From Platycnemis pennipes (lineage: Eukaryota > Arthropoda > Insecta > Odonata > Platycnemididae), in contig OW121848.1 of NCBI GenBank assembly GCA_933228895.1, positions 155,574,688 to 155,638,687 on the forward strand: a DNA stretch of 64,000 nt, written 5' to 3'. Positions 9,580 to 19,710 of the stretch are shown in pieces. A program made the position numbers and the translations under genes. Each line of letters opens with the position of its first letter. Position 1 is the first letter of the stretch. Below the pieces are notes generated by a model, which ran no database searches, was not told where the DNA came from, and saw only the letters and a list, made by a program, of their open reading frames with translations.

Positions 9580-12500
9580 ATGGCTCTTTTTGCCATACAA
9601 TGGAACCTAAATGGTTTTTACAGGAGATTAGAGGAATTCAAACTCCTGATGCATGACCTGAACCCCACCTGCGTATTTCTTCAGGAGACCCATTTTAAGG
9701 AAAGAGACGCACCACAAATTAAAGGGTATGTGGTACTCCGCCACGATGACACAACTGGGACACGGGCTCAGGGAGGAGTCGCTGTAATTATTCGGGATAC
9801 CCTCTACACATCCCGAATCGACATTACGACTCCTCTCCAGGCTATCGCTGTGAGGGTAGCCTCACCAGAGGAGATAACCTTTTGTAATTTGTATCTCCCA
9901 GAAAGGTCTCCGTTAACTAGGAGATCCCTGGAGGATTTGGTGAGGCAGCTGCCACGTCCGTTTGTCCTTCTAGGTGACTTCAATGCCCACAACGCTCTCT
10001 GGGGAGATAACAGTGGTGATTTTAACCGCCGTGGAAGGATTTTAGAAAGGTTTTTAAATGATTTTAACCTTGTTTTAATTAACAAGAACGAAAAGACACA
10101 TTTTAACTCTTTTAACGGCACTTTTTCTGCAATAGACCTGTTCATGTGTAGTGCAAGCTTGGCCCCACGTTTTAAACTAAGTGTTCACAGCGACCTTTGC
10201 GGAAGTGACCACTTCCCGATTTTAATCAGTAAAAATGGGTTTAACCCAAATATTAACGTACCCAGGAATTGGATTTTACGGAAGGCTGACTGGGAAACTT
10301 TTGGAAATAGTTTCAAATTTACTTTCGATGGCACACGTAGCGGACCGGAAAACGTGGACACACTCACAGTCGCTATACTAACTGCTGCCGAGCAAAGTGT
10401 TCCACTTTCATCTGGTAGGTTGAAGCGCGCTCCAGTGCCATGGTGGAACAAGGACTGCGCTGAAGCTATCGCGAAGAGAAAGAAAGCCCTGCGTATTTTT
10501 AAAAAATACCCCACGGCACGGAATCTCGAAGCGTTCCGCCGTCTACGAGCGAAGGCACGTCAAATAGTTATTGAATCTAAAAGAAAATGCTGGAATGAAT
10601 ACGTAAAAACGATCAACCATCGCACGGCAAATTCGGAGGTCTGGAGAAAAATTAAAAGCATAAGCGGGAGGTATCATCAGCTCTCAATTCCATCTGTGAT
10701 GGTGAATGGAATCATAAAATCCCAACCAGAAGCTGTGGCCGAGGCGTTTGGGGAGTACTACACCTCTATCAGTAGTACAGCGAATTATGACAAGACATTC
10801 CTGACTCTTAAATGTCAGCAAGAGAAGAAAAACAAGTCTTTTACGACTGGGCACTTCATGGCGAACTACAATGCTCCATTCACTCAATGGGAACTCACGT
10901 CCGCAATCGATGAGCTGAAGGATAGCGCCCCAGGGGCGGACCGTGTCCACAATGCTTTCCTCAGGCGTATACCGAAGGAGGCAAATGAACACATTCTGAA
11001 CACCTTCAACAGTGTTTGGGAAACGGGAAGCTTCCCTCATGCATGGCGTGAATCGGTAATTATCCCAATTCCCAAAAGGGGTAAAGAGAAGTCAATTATA
11101 GGGAATTACCGGCCCATATCTTTAACCTCTTGCTTGTGCAAGTTAATGGAGAGAATGGTAAATCGCAGACTCGTGTGGTGTCTCGAGAGCCGCAATCTTC
11201 TCTCCAATCTTCAGTGCGGATTCCGAAGACACCGAAGCACCACTGACCATCTTATCCGAATTGACACGTTCATTCAGGAAGCTTTCGTTCGACGACAACA
11301 CGTTCTGAGCGTGTTCTTCGATCTGGAGAAAGCATATGACACAACATGGCGTTTTAAAATTCTAAAGACTCTGAGAGACTGGAATTTTAAGGGCAACCTG
11401 CCAGTTTTTATCGAAAATTTTTTAAGCCATAGAGTTTTTAAGGTTAGGGTGGGTAACTCATTTTCCAGATTGAAGATCCAAGAAAATGGAATTCCCCAAG
11501 GGTCAGTACTCAGTGTCACCCTGTTCGCCATTGCTATCAACGACGTGGTATCCTCCATCCTACCACCCGTCGAGGCATCCCTCTTTGTGGATGACTTGGC
11601 AATTTTCTGCAGGGCATCCAAGTTATCAACGGCTGAGCGACAATTACAGATAACGCTAAACAGACTTCACCACTGGTCATGCAAAAATGGGCTACGCTTC
11701 TCCCCAGAGAAGACGCGATGCGTCCATTTTCACAGAAAAAGAGGGCTGTTTCTACCAACCCTACGCCTAGGAGATCGACCACTGGAGTTTGTGAATTCAG
11801 CCCATTTTTTGGGAATGATCTTGGACCAAAGGCTAACCTGGAGACCCCACATTACTGATCTGAAAATGAGAGTTAGCCCATCCCTTAATATTTTAAAAAT
11901 ATTGACAAGATGTTCATGGGGCGCGGACCGATCTACAATGCTGCGACTATATAGGGCACTGGTTCGATCCAAGATGGACTACGGTTCTTTTATCTATGGT
12001 GCTACCCGCGCATCATACCTAAAGCCGCTAGCAAGTATACACAACCTTGGACTCCGGCTAGCAACGGGTGCCTTTCGAACGAGTCCGATCAATAGCCTTC
12101 TGTGTGATGCAGGTGAACCACCGCTTGACATCCGTAGAGATCTTTTGATGTGTAACTACGCTAGTAAAATTTTAGCCATGCCATCGCATCCGTGTTTTAA
12201 ATTAACCATTAACGAACCGATGACTCACATTTTTAACAGAAAACCACGGGCTACTAAACCTTTTTATGTGCGTTTTGCCTATATTTTAGAGAGATATTCT
12301 ATTACCGTTCCCCGGATAGAAAGGATACGAGTGGCTAAAACTCCTCCATGGCTTATTCCTCAGCCGGACATCTGGTGGAAGCTAGCAAGCCGGGCAAAGT
12401 CTGACTCACTTCCTGAGGAAAATAGGTCCTTGTTTTCAGAGTTCCTATCTCAATGCCACGATCTAACACCCATTTACACGGACGGCTCTAAGTCTGAGTC

Positions 12501-13275
12501 AGAATGTGCCTGTGCCTATGTGAGCTTGTACAAAACCGTGAGCACAAAGCTCAACCCCGAATGCAGCGTGTACACTGCAGAGTTGACTGCTATTAAACTT
12601 GCCCTTAGGGACGTTGAGACTCGAGGTATATCATGTTTGCTATGTTCCGACTCCATGAGCGCCTTGAAAGCCATCTCAAATTATAATGCTGCGCACCCAA
12701 TCATAAGAGATATACAAGAATCTCTGAGAAGCCTTCAGAGCAGAGGCATCTCTATTAAGTTTGCGTGGGTCCCTAGCCACGTGGGAATCCCGGGAAATGA
12801 GGCAGCCGATGATGCTGCGAAAAAGGCCCTCGGTAACCATAGAGTTGACCTAGACGCAGTAACCGTAGAAGATCTCCAGAACACACTCAGACGCAGAATC
12901 CTGAATAAATGGGATACGGAATGGAAATCGGTGACTAATAATAAACTGCGCGAGATAAAAAGTTCCACCAAAGCCTGGTTGTCCTCCTTCAGGGGTAGTA
13001 GAAGGGAGGAGGTGGTCATCACCCGTATGAGGATAGGGCACAGTCATCTGACCCACTCCTTTCTCTTCACTGAAGAGAAAATCCCACCCCGGTGTGATGA
13101 CTGTGACTGTCCTCTCGGAATTCGGCATATCCTGACGGAGTGTGGCAGATACCGGGACATGCGTAGCCGACTGGGCATTGGGGGTGACCTAGGGTCCATT
13201 CTGGGTGACGACCCCAATGCTATTGGCCGCGTAACTTTATTTCTAAAGGAAACGGCGCTTTTTAATAAAATTTAA
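9580..13275 (+). CDS. ORF2 polyprotein of copy C: EN, RT, RNase H, intact
   Basis: This 1,231-residue polyprotein performs target-primed reverse transcription. The APE-type endonuclease spans residues 1-230, with FLQETHF near 31, GDFNAHNALWG near 130 and GSDHFPI near 208. Reverse transcriptase: RPISLTSCLCK near 509, FFDLEKAYD near 577, GIPQGSVLSVTL near 636, and the catalytic box FVDD near 668. RNase H: YTDGSKS near 964, YTAELTAIKLAL near 997, CSDSMSAL near 1021 and WVPSHVGIPGNEAAD near 1062, which retains the four acidic residues. A Cys/His knuckle (RCDDCDCPLGIRHILTEC) follows near 1170. No residue I expect to be essential is missing. It starts 74 bp after ORF1. Confidence 0.95.
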   Translation: MALFAIQWNLNGFYRRLEEFKLLMHDLNPTCVFLQETHFKERDAPQIKGYVVLRHDDTTGTRAQGGVAVIIRDTLYTSRIDITTPLQAIAVRVASPEEITFCNLYLPERSPLTRRSLEDLVRQLPRPFVLLGDFNAHNALWGDNSGDFNRRGRILERFLNDFNLVLINKNEKTHFNSFNGTFSAIDLFMCSASLAPRFKLSVHSDLCGSDHFPILISKNGFNPNINVPRNWILRKADWETFGNSFKFTFDGTRSGPENVDTLTVAILTAAEQSVPLSSGRLKRAPVPWWNKDCAEAIAKRKKALRIFKKYPTARNLEAFRRLRAKARQIVIESKRKCWNEYVKTINHRTANSEVWRKIKSISGRYHQLSIPSVMVNGIIKSQPEAVAEAFGEYYTSISSTANYDKTFLTLKCQQEKKNKSFTTGHFMANYNAPFTQWELTSAIDELKDSAPGADRVHNAFLRRIPKEANEHILNTFNSVWETGSFPHAWRESVIIPIPKRGKEKSIIGNYRPISLTSCLCKLMERMVNRRLVWCLESRNLLSNLQCGFRRHRSTTDHLIRIDTFIQEAFVRRQHVLSVFFDLEKAYDTTWRFKILKTLRDWNFKGNLPVFIENFLSHRVFKVRVGNSFSRLKIQENGIPQGSVLSVTLFAIAINDVVSSILPPVEASLFVDDLAIFCRASKLSTAERQLQITLNRLHHWSCKNGLRFSPEKTRCVHFHRKRGLFLPTLRLGDRPLEFVNSAHFLGMILDQRLTWRPHITDLKMRVSPSLNILKILTRCSWGADRSTMLRLYRALVRSKMDYGSFIYGATRASYLKPLASIHNLGLRLATGAFRTSPINSLLCDAGEPPLDIRRDLLMCNYASKILAMPSHPCFKLTINEPMTHIFNRKPRATKPFYVRFAYILERYSITVPRIERIRVAKTPPWLIPQPDIWWKLASRAKSDSLPEENRSLFSEFLSQCHDLTPIYTDGSKSESECACAYVSLYKTVSTKLNPECSVYTAELTAIKLALRDVETRGISCLLCSDSMSALKAISNYNAAHPIIRDIQESLRSLQSRGISIKFAWVPSHVGIPGNEAADDAAKKALGNHRVDLDAVTVEDLQNTLRRRILNKWDTEWKSVTNNKLREIKSSTKAWLSSFRGSRREEVVITRMRIGHSHLTHSFLFTEEKIPPRCDDCDCPLGIRHILTECGRYRDMRSRLGIGGDLGSILGDDPNAIGRVTLFLKETALFNKI

Positions 13276-13454
13276 GCAACAGTTTAGGAAATGTAAATGG
13301 TTTTAACCTGAACCCTATAATAGATAAGCAATATATCTAGCTACATGACAACCTGCCTTATCCGAATATAGAAAGTATATACATAACTTTGAAGAGTAGA
13401 GGTGCAAAATGACCATGCCGTCGACGCACCCTACAAACTAATACTACCTACCCT
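13276..13454 (+). other. 3' untranslated region, hairpin and tail of copy C
   Basis: GGTGC (13401-13405) can pair with GCACC (13426-13430). The loop contains AAAATGACC and the palindrome GTCGAC, both conserved at the 3' ends of copies A, G-type tails, H and J. The terminal bases are a degenerate ACTACC-type repeat rather than poly(A). In related LINEs a 3' hairpin is the template feature bound by RT; that role is inferred here. Confidence 0.75.
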
Positions 13455-13726
13455 ACCATTTTTAAAGCTGCCAATGGTGGTCCAAAGCCCGCATGAAAAA
13501 AGCTGATGGGAAATGTTACGGAGTAGCCAATGCATAATACACACCATATATCAAACTGATGAACATTTCATTGTGCAGGACAGTGCGACGTACGACACAA
13601 TAATAAGCTTCGTATTCCTTGAGAAATTTCTATTTAAATGACCGCGGTAGCGGCCCGTGAGGAAGTGGCAACATGCTCCCTCCTTCCCCTGTCGCCGCTC
13701 CACTGGCTCGGCGGGCAACACGGAGC

Positions 13727-14229
13727 AAAATGAAAGATAAATAAAAATCGAAATAAAATAGAAGGAAAGAACACGAATGCTTTTGTTAATATATTCGCCA
13801 TATAGGCTTTCATCCGCTGCCAACGATACTTTAAAATACCTCGTAAGCCTTCAAATAACGAAAATAGCATTTCCGAAAGTAGTAAACTTTATCCGATATA
13901 ATTTATATTTTTACAACTTTCTTTTCCGATATTATTAATACTTATAGTCTTGTTTTTACCTACAAAAAATTTCTGGTGGATACGGTGGTAAGATTCTACG
14001 TTATTAACGTATAAAGTGGTGCTACCGTTTTTGAACCGGCAAAAAGCGTGCCTTTTTTCATACAAGCTCACATTAAAAATATTTAAACAGTACAAAAAAT
14101 CTAAAAGTAAATCAGTCGAACGGACATATAAATTATCTTTGATATGCAGTTTACTGTGTTGCAATAGGTTAATTGGTTATTGAGTTATAACATCTCAAAC
14201 TCGGGTATCTCGACTTTTTGCATGGACAG
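13727..14229 (-). repeat. Right 503-bp terminal inverted repeat
   Basis: This is the partner of 5397-5899. It is followed by TA (14230-14231) and the resumed leader of copy B. 13467-13726 is transposon interior without any gene I can recognise. Confidence 0.93.
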
Positions 14230-14344
14230 TAGGGTGCTATATCCCCTCGGGTAGCCCTGGCCACCGCACCGGTTTGCGGTGCGGCGTCCCGAATGTGTGG
14301 CTCCGTGGTGGGTGGGGAGCCCGGGGGATGAAGATCTCAATGGT

Positions 14345-15548
14345 ATGGCTGAAGGAACTCTTCCACCATCCAAAAGATCCCGCCAGGATACTGGCGGGGG
14401 AGATAAAGTTTTTTCTAGGTCAAAGAAATACTTAGTTATGAAATGTTGTAAAGAAGGTGAGACTCTTAAAAAGGTCTCTCCTTTTCTCATTAGGAGGGTA
14501 CTCTCCTTTTCTCATTAGGAGGGTACTCTCGAGCTCGATTCCTGGCGAACTCATATCAGCCAAAAAACTAAGGGATGGTAGTCTCTTAATGGAAACGGCA
14601 TCGATAGCGCAAAGTGAGAAGATCCTTATGGATAGACTCCACGACATCCCGGTTAAAGTCGAAGTCCATCGTACACTGAACTCTTGTCAGGAAGTCATCA
14701 GTCACTATGACCTCCTCTACGTAGAGGTGGAGGAAATTAAGAGAGAAATGGCCTCTCAAGGAGTGACTGACTGTCGCCGATTGAAGACGAAGCGCAATGG
14801 TGAGTTTATTGACACAACATCTGTCATTCTTACCTTCGCTTGCGACGTGCTCCCTGACAAGGTGTTCATCGGGTATGAATCTGTACCTGTGCGGCCTTTT
14901 ATCCCGAATCCTATGCGATACTTTAAATGTCAGCGATTTGGACACATCGCCACAAGATGTGAGGGCATAGACACCTGTCCATCCTGCGGCAAGGGAAAGC
15001 ACGACGAAGAATGCACCTCTGGACCAAAGTGTGTGAACTGTGAGGGTGAACATCCTGTGTTTTCACGCAAATGTCCTAAGCTCCAAGAAGAACGTAAGGT
15101 GATGGAGATAAAGACAATAGAGAAGATCCCTTACTTAGAAGCACGCAAGAAGTACAGATCATTGGTTGCCCCTACCTTCTCACGATCTTTTGCCCTCGTA
15201 TCGAGCACTCCAGTTCGCAAGATTACTATTGAGACTCAAACAGACGAGACTTTATTGGGAAACAACAAAAAGAATCAGAATCGAAATGAAAACACTGCCA
15301 CTACATCTAAGGCCAAAAACACGCCTTCTCTACCGAAGGACGTTAAAACTCCGGGTTTCCCCAAGAACCCTTTGAAACCTACCACAAAAGACTCGGCGGT
15401 GAGCAGGGGAAAGACACCCTCCCCCGAACCCAGGAGGCAGGTTAATATCTCCCCGCTAGAATCTATGGAAGACGAAGACAGTCCATCGGAGGCTGAACTC
15501 CTTTTAGCCAGAAAGAAAGAAAAAAATAAGCCCCGAATTAAGCGCTAG
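14345..15548 (+). pseudogene. ORF1 of copy B, frameshifted by a 25-bp duplication
   Basis: The gag-like protein begins with the family start (LPPSKRSRQDTGGG) and reads to KKVSPFLIRRVL. There a 25-bp tandem duplication (14476-14500 and 14501-14525) shifts the frame, giving a stop at 14516-14518 in the first frame. The second frame then continues with KKLRDGSLLMET, three CCHC knuckles (one changed to YFKCQRFGHIATRC) and the charged C-terminus to 15548. Apart from the duplication the frame is open, so the damage to ORF1 may be recent. ORF2 starts 35 bp later. Confidence 0.88.
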
Positions 15549-15582
15549 TCCTCCTGTACGGGCGGACTACTTAACTCTAGTC

Positions 15583-18084
15583 ATGAATATTTTACAGTGG
15601 AACTGTAATGGTTTTTATAGGCACAAGGAGGAGCTGGCCATTTTATTGCGTGATTTTAACCCATCCTGTGTGTGTTTACAAGAGACTCATTTTAAAACAA
15701 CCGACCAAGGTAACATAAGAGGGTATTCCGTTTTTAGATATGACGACACCACTGGTCAAAGAGCCAGAGGGGGAGTCGCAATAATGATTCGAGAGACCCT
15801 TTACACCTCTCGATTGCCGCTTAACACGCCATTCCAGGCAGTGGCTTTAACTGTTCACACTCCTGCAAAACTAACGTTGTGTAACGTTTACCTACCAGAG
15901 GGAGCTCCTGTTACTCGGCACAACTTGCAAACTCTAGTTGATTAACTGCCTAGACCTTATGTGTTGTTGGGTGATTTCAATGCTCACGACCCCTTATGGG
16001 GAAGTACTCGAATACAGAGCAACAGGAGGGGGCGGATTTTAACCAGTTTTATTGAAGATTTTAACCTTTATTTATTGAACTCTGGGGAGAAAACCCATTT
16101 TAACAGCTTTACGGGTGAATTCTCCACCATTGACCTATGCATGTGCTCAAGCACCTTAATGACTAAAATCAACATGTACGTGCATAGAGATCTATGCGGG
16201 AGCGACCACTTTCCTATTTTTATCCAAATGGAGCAATCCAATAACGGAGATGGTATTAACCGGGATAGCTGGAATATCCGAAAGGCGAACTGGAGTGCTT
16301 TTAAGTCAAATTTTAGTTTCAATTACGACGAAAACGTAAATGCAGTTCGCAACGTGGAAAACCTCACTGCTTCTATAACTGGAGCTGCGAGATTAAGCGT
16401 ACCGAAGTTAACCGGTATTACTTCCCGTAAACCAGTGCCATGGTGGAACGCTGAGTGCGCAGAAGCAATTAAAAAACGAAAAAAGGCGTTGCGTATTTTT
16501 AACAAGTACCCAACGGCCACAAATCTGTCCTCCTTCCGGCAGCTGAGAGCCAAAGCCCGGCAGGTTGTAAAGAAGGCCAAGAAAACTTCTTGGATGGATT
16601 ACGCGTCCAGTATCAATAATCGAACACCTATAGCTCAAGTATGGAAAAAGGTGAGAGCTATCTCGGGCACGCCGCACTCCCATAGTGTCTCCTATCTTAA
16701 GGTTAATGGGGAAGTAATAACACACCCCACAATTTATGCGAGATATTCGGCCTAGAGCTCGCTAAAACCTCCAGTAGCGATTCCTACGACGCTCCATTCA
16801 TTGCGATGAAGGACCGATATGAGTCGTCTCATCTCGACTTTAAGGAAACAAGCGAGCCTGCTGATTATAATGCTCCTTTTAGCCTATGGGAACTCAGGTC
16901 GTCGATAAATGATTCTCGAGACAGTTCTCCTGGAATGGACGACATCCATAATTCCTTTCTCCGGAATCTTCCCGAGTCAGGGTTTAGGGAAATGCTTCGG
17001 ACCCTCAACCAACTTTGGTTCGAGGGAAGATTTACAGATTCCTGGAGAGAATCCGTGGTCGTTCCCATTCCTAAAGTGGGAAAGGATAGAGCTGATCCGA
17101 ATCATTATCAACGTATCTCCTTAACCAGCTGCCTATGTAAGATCATGGAAAGAATGGTAAATCGCCGACTTGTCTGGTGTTTGGAACGGCGAGGCCTTTT
17201 TTCTGATATACAGTGTGGCTTTCGGCGGGGAAGGTCCACAACTGACCACGTAGTATCGCTGGACACATTCATACAGGAAGCTTTTCTACTCCGCCAACAC
17301 GTCGTTGGGGTCTTCTTTGACCTGGAGAAGACCTACGACCGAGTGTGGCGGTGGAAGATTCGTTAAGGCTTGGATGCAAAGAGTTAGCCTACGTGGAGTC
17401 TATTCGCTTCCTAGGCATGATTTTTGATTATCGTCTTAATTGGCAAGAGCACATTTAATCTTTAAAGGACACCTGTTTTAAAATCTTAAATATTTTACGT
17501 TTTTTAAGTCACTCGACGTGGGGCGCTGATCGCACGACATTGCTTTTACTGTACAGGTCGCTTGTGCGTAGTAGGCTCGACTACGGTTCAGTAGTCTACG
17601 CAGCAGGACGTGAGTCTTATTTAAGACCCCTATCCACGATCCATAACTCAGGACTTCGGCTGGCTACTGGCGCATTTAGAACCTCTCCCGTCTTGAGCAT
17701 CTACTCGGATGCCGGGGAACCGCCTTTAGCGACTCGCCGTGATACACTGATGTGTAACTACGCCGCAAAGATTTTATCGATGAAAAGACATCCTTGTTTT
17801 AACTATATTTTTAACCCTCATTTTTTAGAAATTTTTAATCGATGGCCAAGGGCAACAAAGCCTTTTGGTGTGCGTTTCAGTAATTTTATCCAAGAGGTTC
17901 GTTTTACTTTGCCTGACATACTCGACTGGGTATCATAAGCACCCTCCATGGACGATACCTCGCCCAGATATTAATTATCGTTTACTTAAATGCCGAAAAT
18001 CTGCCACTACGTCTGCAGAATACCAACGACTCTTTAAAGAAGAATTGGGGAACTATTCCGGCTTCACCCCCGTATATACGGACG
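15583..18084 (+). pseudogene. ORF2 of copy B: EN and part of RT, with deletion
   Basis: Endonuclease motifs are present (CLQETHF, GDFNAHDPLWG, SDHFPIF). An in-frame stop sits at 15943-15945, another break at about 16735-16800 and a stop at 17364-17366. At about 17366 the text jumps from FFDLEKTYDRVWRWKI to the region just before YVESIRFLGMIFDYRL. Around 400 bp encoding the FVDD catalytic box are therefore deleted. The thumb and the start of RNase H (TPVYTDA, 18074 onward) follow until the Transib-like element interrupts at 18084. Confidence 0.88.
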
Positions 18085-18759
18085 CACAGTGGGCTGAAAT
18101 CGAAATTCTTTGGACAAAATTACAAAATGGCTTTTTTGGAGATAGAATCATGAAATTTGGTACAAATACTCACAATTGATTGGCAATCAAGGAATTACAT
18201 GTCATTGGCCATGTTTTGTTGCCTTGACCGAGATACGGGGGCTCAAACAGAACCAAAATTCCAAAATTACACCCGACTTTAGTTTTCTCCGAAAATCTTT
18301 CTATATAAGCTGGGGGTGACGCTGTGGGAGGAATTTGATCGGATAAAAAACTATTAGGTCTTTTAAAACAACTCTTTTACTTAACTGTGCTTAACTTTGG
18401 GAGTTTTTTTCGTAAATTTAGGCTATGTTACGCAACAAAATGGCGGACGCTATTTTAACGCTAAATTTCATATTAAGTAGTAAATATCTAGCGTTTTACG
18501 AAAGATCCTGTCGAATGACTCATATTAAATCAATTGTTGAAGCTTTCTAAAGGTAGATCTGAAATCAAATTGAAAATTCGTTTGCGACGCCGAAAATTAC
18601 ATTTGATTTTTCGTACGCGCGTCCGGAGCCGGAGACGCGCGCCGGGAGCTGGTAATGCCGTGACCCGAGTAAGTTTTTTCAAGCCATAAGGAACACAACG
18701 CTTCCAATTCGTCTTTTTTAATATGCGTGGATTGATATCGATATACACAGGCTCTATGT
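18085..18759 (+). repeat. Left 675-bp terminal inverted repeat
   Basis: The first seven bases are CACAGTG, identical to the consensus V(D)J signal heptamer. ACAAAATTA follows after a 22-bp gap (18114-18122), partly resembling the A-rich nonamer. It is nearly identical to the reverse complement of 21693-22367; one clear difference is TTTTAACGC against TTTTCACGC. A 72-residue open frame in it is mirrored at the other end and is not a credible gene. Confidence 0.9.
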
Positions 18760-19710
18760 ATATTAAATCGCTTATATATGCTCAGGGAAAGGAAATAAAT
18801 TATCGAAAATAGCTGAATATTGAGGCACATCCAAATAAGTCCTGTTCGTAAAAACTCTTAACTTATATTATTTTTACACACTGCATAGGTGTTATGTTTG
18901 ATTGAGAAAATTTTGGTGAACGCAAAGCTAAGTAAAAGAGTCTTTGCATTTATTTTATGTTCGGGCTACATCCTTGCCCTGTAGCGCGGCGTAGGGAATA
19001 ATAGCCACCCGCTCCTGCCGCCGAACCCAGGGGTTTTCCTTGCCTTATCGAAACTGTTTTGCTCTCCGCCGCTAACAAAGGGGCCTTCCGCATTTTATTT
19101 CTGTCGTTGGAATTCTTTGACACCGTAGGCCAAGGGTGCAGTGACCCTTTTCCTCCGGGTCTGGTTCCATAGCATGGGTGACGCCTGGGTTTTTCAGTAG
19201 TAGTGTGTCAACTGCGAGAGTGTTTGGATGTAGAGTTTTGTGCATCTTGTCAGCTGGCGATTTGATTTCAAACCCTTTTTTGCATTGTATATTTAACTCT
19301 CAGTGCAGGCATGGCAGTGGCTAGAGAAGAGAGAAAAAGGTTTTGTTGAGTAGTGGTGTTGTTGTAGCGACTTTACAGGATCCTACCATTTTTCGTGTGA
19401 CTGTACAATACCCTCATCATCATATTCACGTCACATTGGCGTGTCTGATTTGGCGGTCATTGAAAACCTTTTACCTGTCAATTCCTGAGTTTCAATAAGG
19501 TATGCTCTTTCCTATTATTTCCTTGCCACCAATTACTTTTTTCTATGAAGCTCTCTTTAAATATTTTCATTGGAGTGTATTGTATAGTTTTTCATGTAAT
19601 CATCGTTGAGCCCTAGTACTTTCATCCATTACCTCGCTGTTTTCGTATATATTTACCAAAATCAGACTGAATCATTCTTAACCCTTCTGAAATTTTGCAC
19701 AGGTTTCTAG
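18760..19710 (+). other. Interior of the Transib-like element, no gene seen
   Basis: This is noncoding sequence with short GC-rich stretches. It could hold the promoter and first noncoding exon of the transposase. I see no frame worth calling; the longest ATG-led candidate (MAVAREERKRFC, near 19309) stops at once. Confidence 0.5.

Larger units (their letters stand above)
7696..13454 (+). mobile_element. I-clade LINE copy C, full length and uninterrupted
   Basis: This element of 5,759 bp is bounded by a perfect 12-bp duplication (ACCATTTTTAAA). Order: hairpin-rich leader (7696-8293), ORF1 (8294-9505), a 74-bp AT-rich spacer, ORF2 (9580-13275), then a 3' untranslated region with a terminal GGTGC...GCACC hairpin and a degenerate ACT-type tail. 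Both proteins are open from start to stop. It is the only fully intact copy in the window and diverges in sequence from the A/B/F/H/J group, so it may be a separate subfamily. It lies inside the DD91E transposon and is therefore younger than that insertion. Confidence 0.93.
5397..14229 (+). mobile_element. Tc1/mariner-type DNA transposon, long inverted ends, TA target
   Basis: Inverted terminal repeats of 503 bp each (5397-5899 and 13727-14229) begin CTGTCCATGCAAAAAGTCG. They are flanked by TA on both sides (5395-5396 and 14230-14231). Removing the element and one TA restores CCTCTAGGGTGC exactly as in the uninterrupted sibling leaders at 35035 and 51240. A complete transposase frame (6091-7545) lies near the left end. 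Retrotransposon copy C (7696-13454) sits inside, so the transposon itself is about 3.06 kb. TA duplication plus the DDE protein places it in the IS630-Tc1-mariner superfamily. The 503-bp ends are long for that group. Confidence 0.9.

Noticed and set aside
18530..18748. 72-residue frame, mirrored at 21704-21922
   Set aside because: Again inside matching inverted ends; Arg-rich chance translation.
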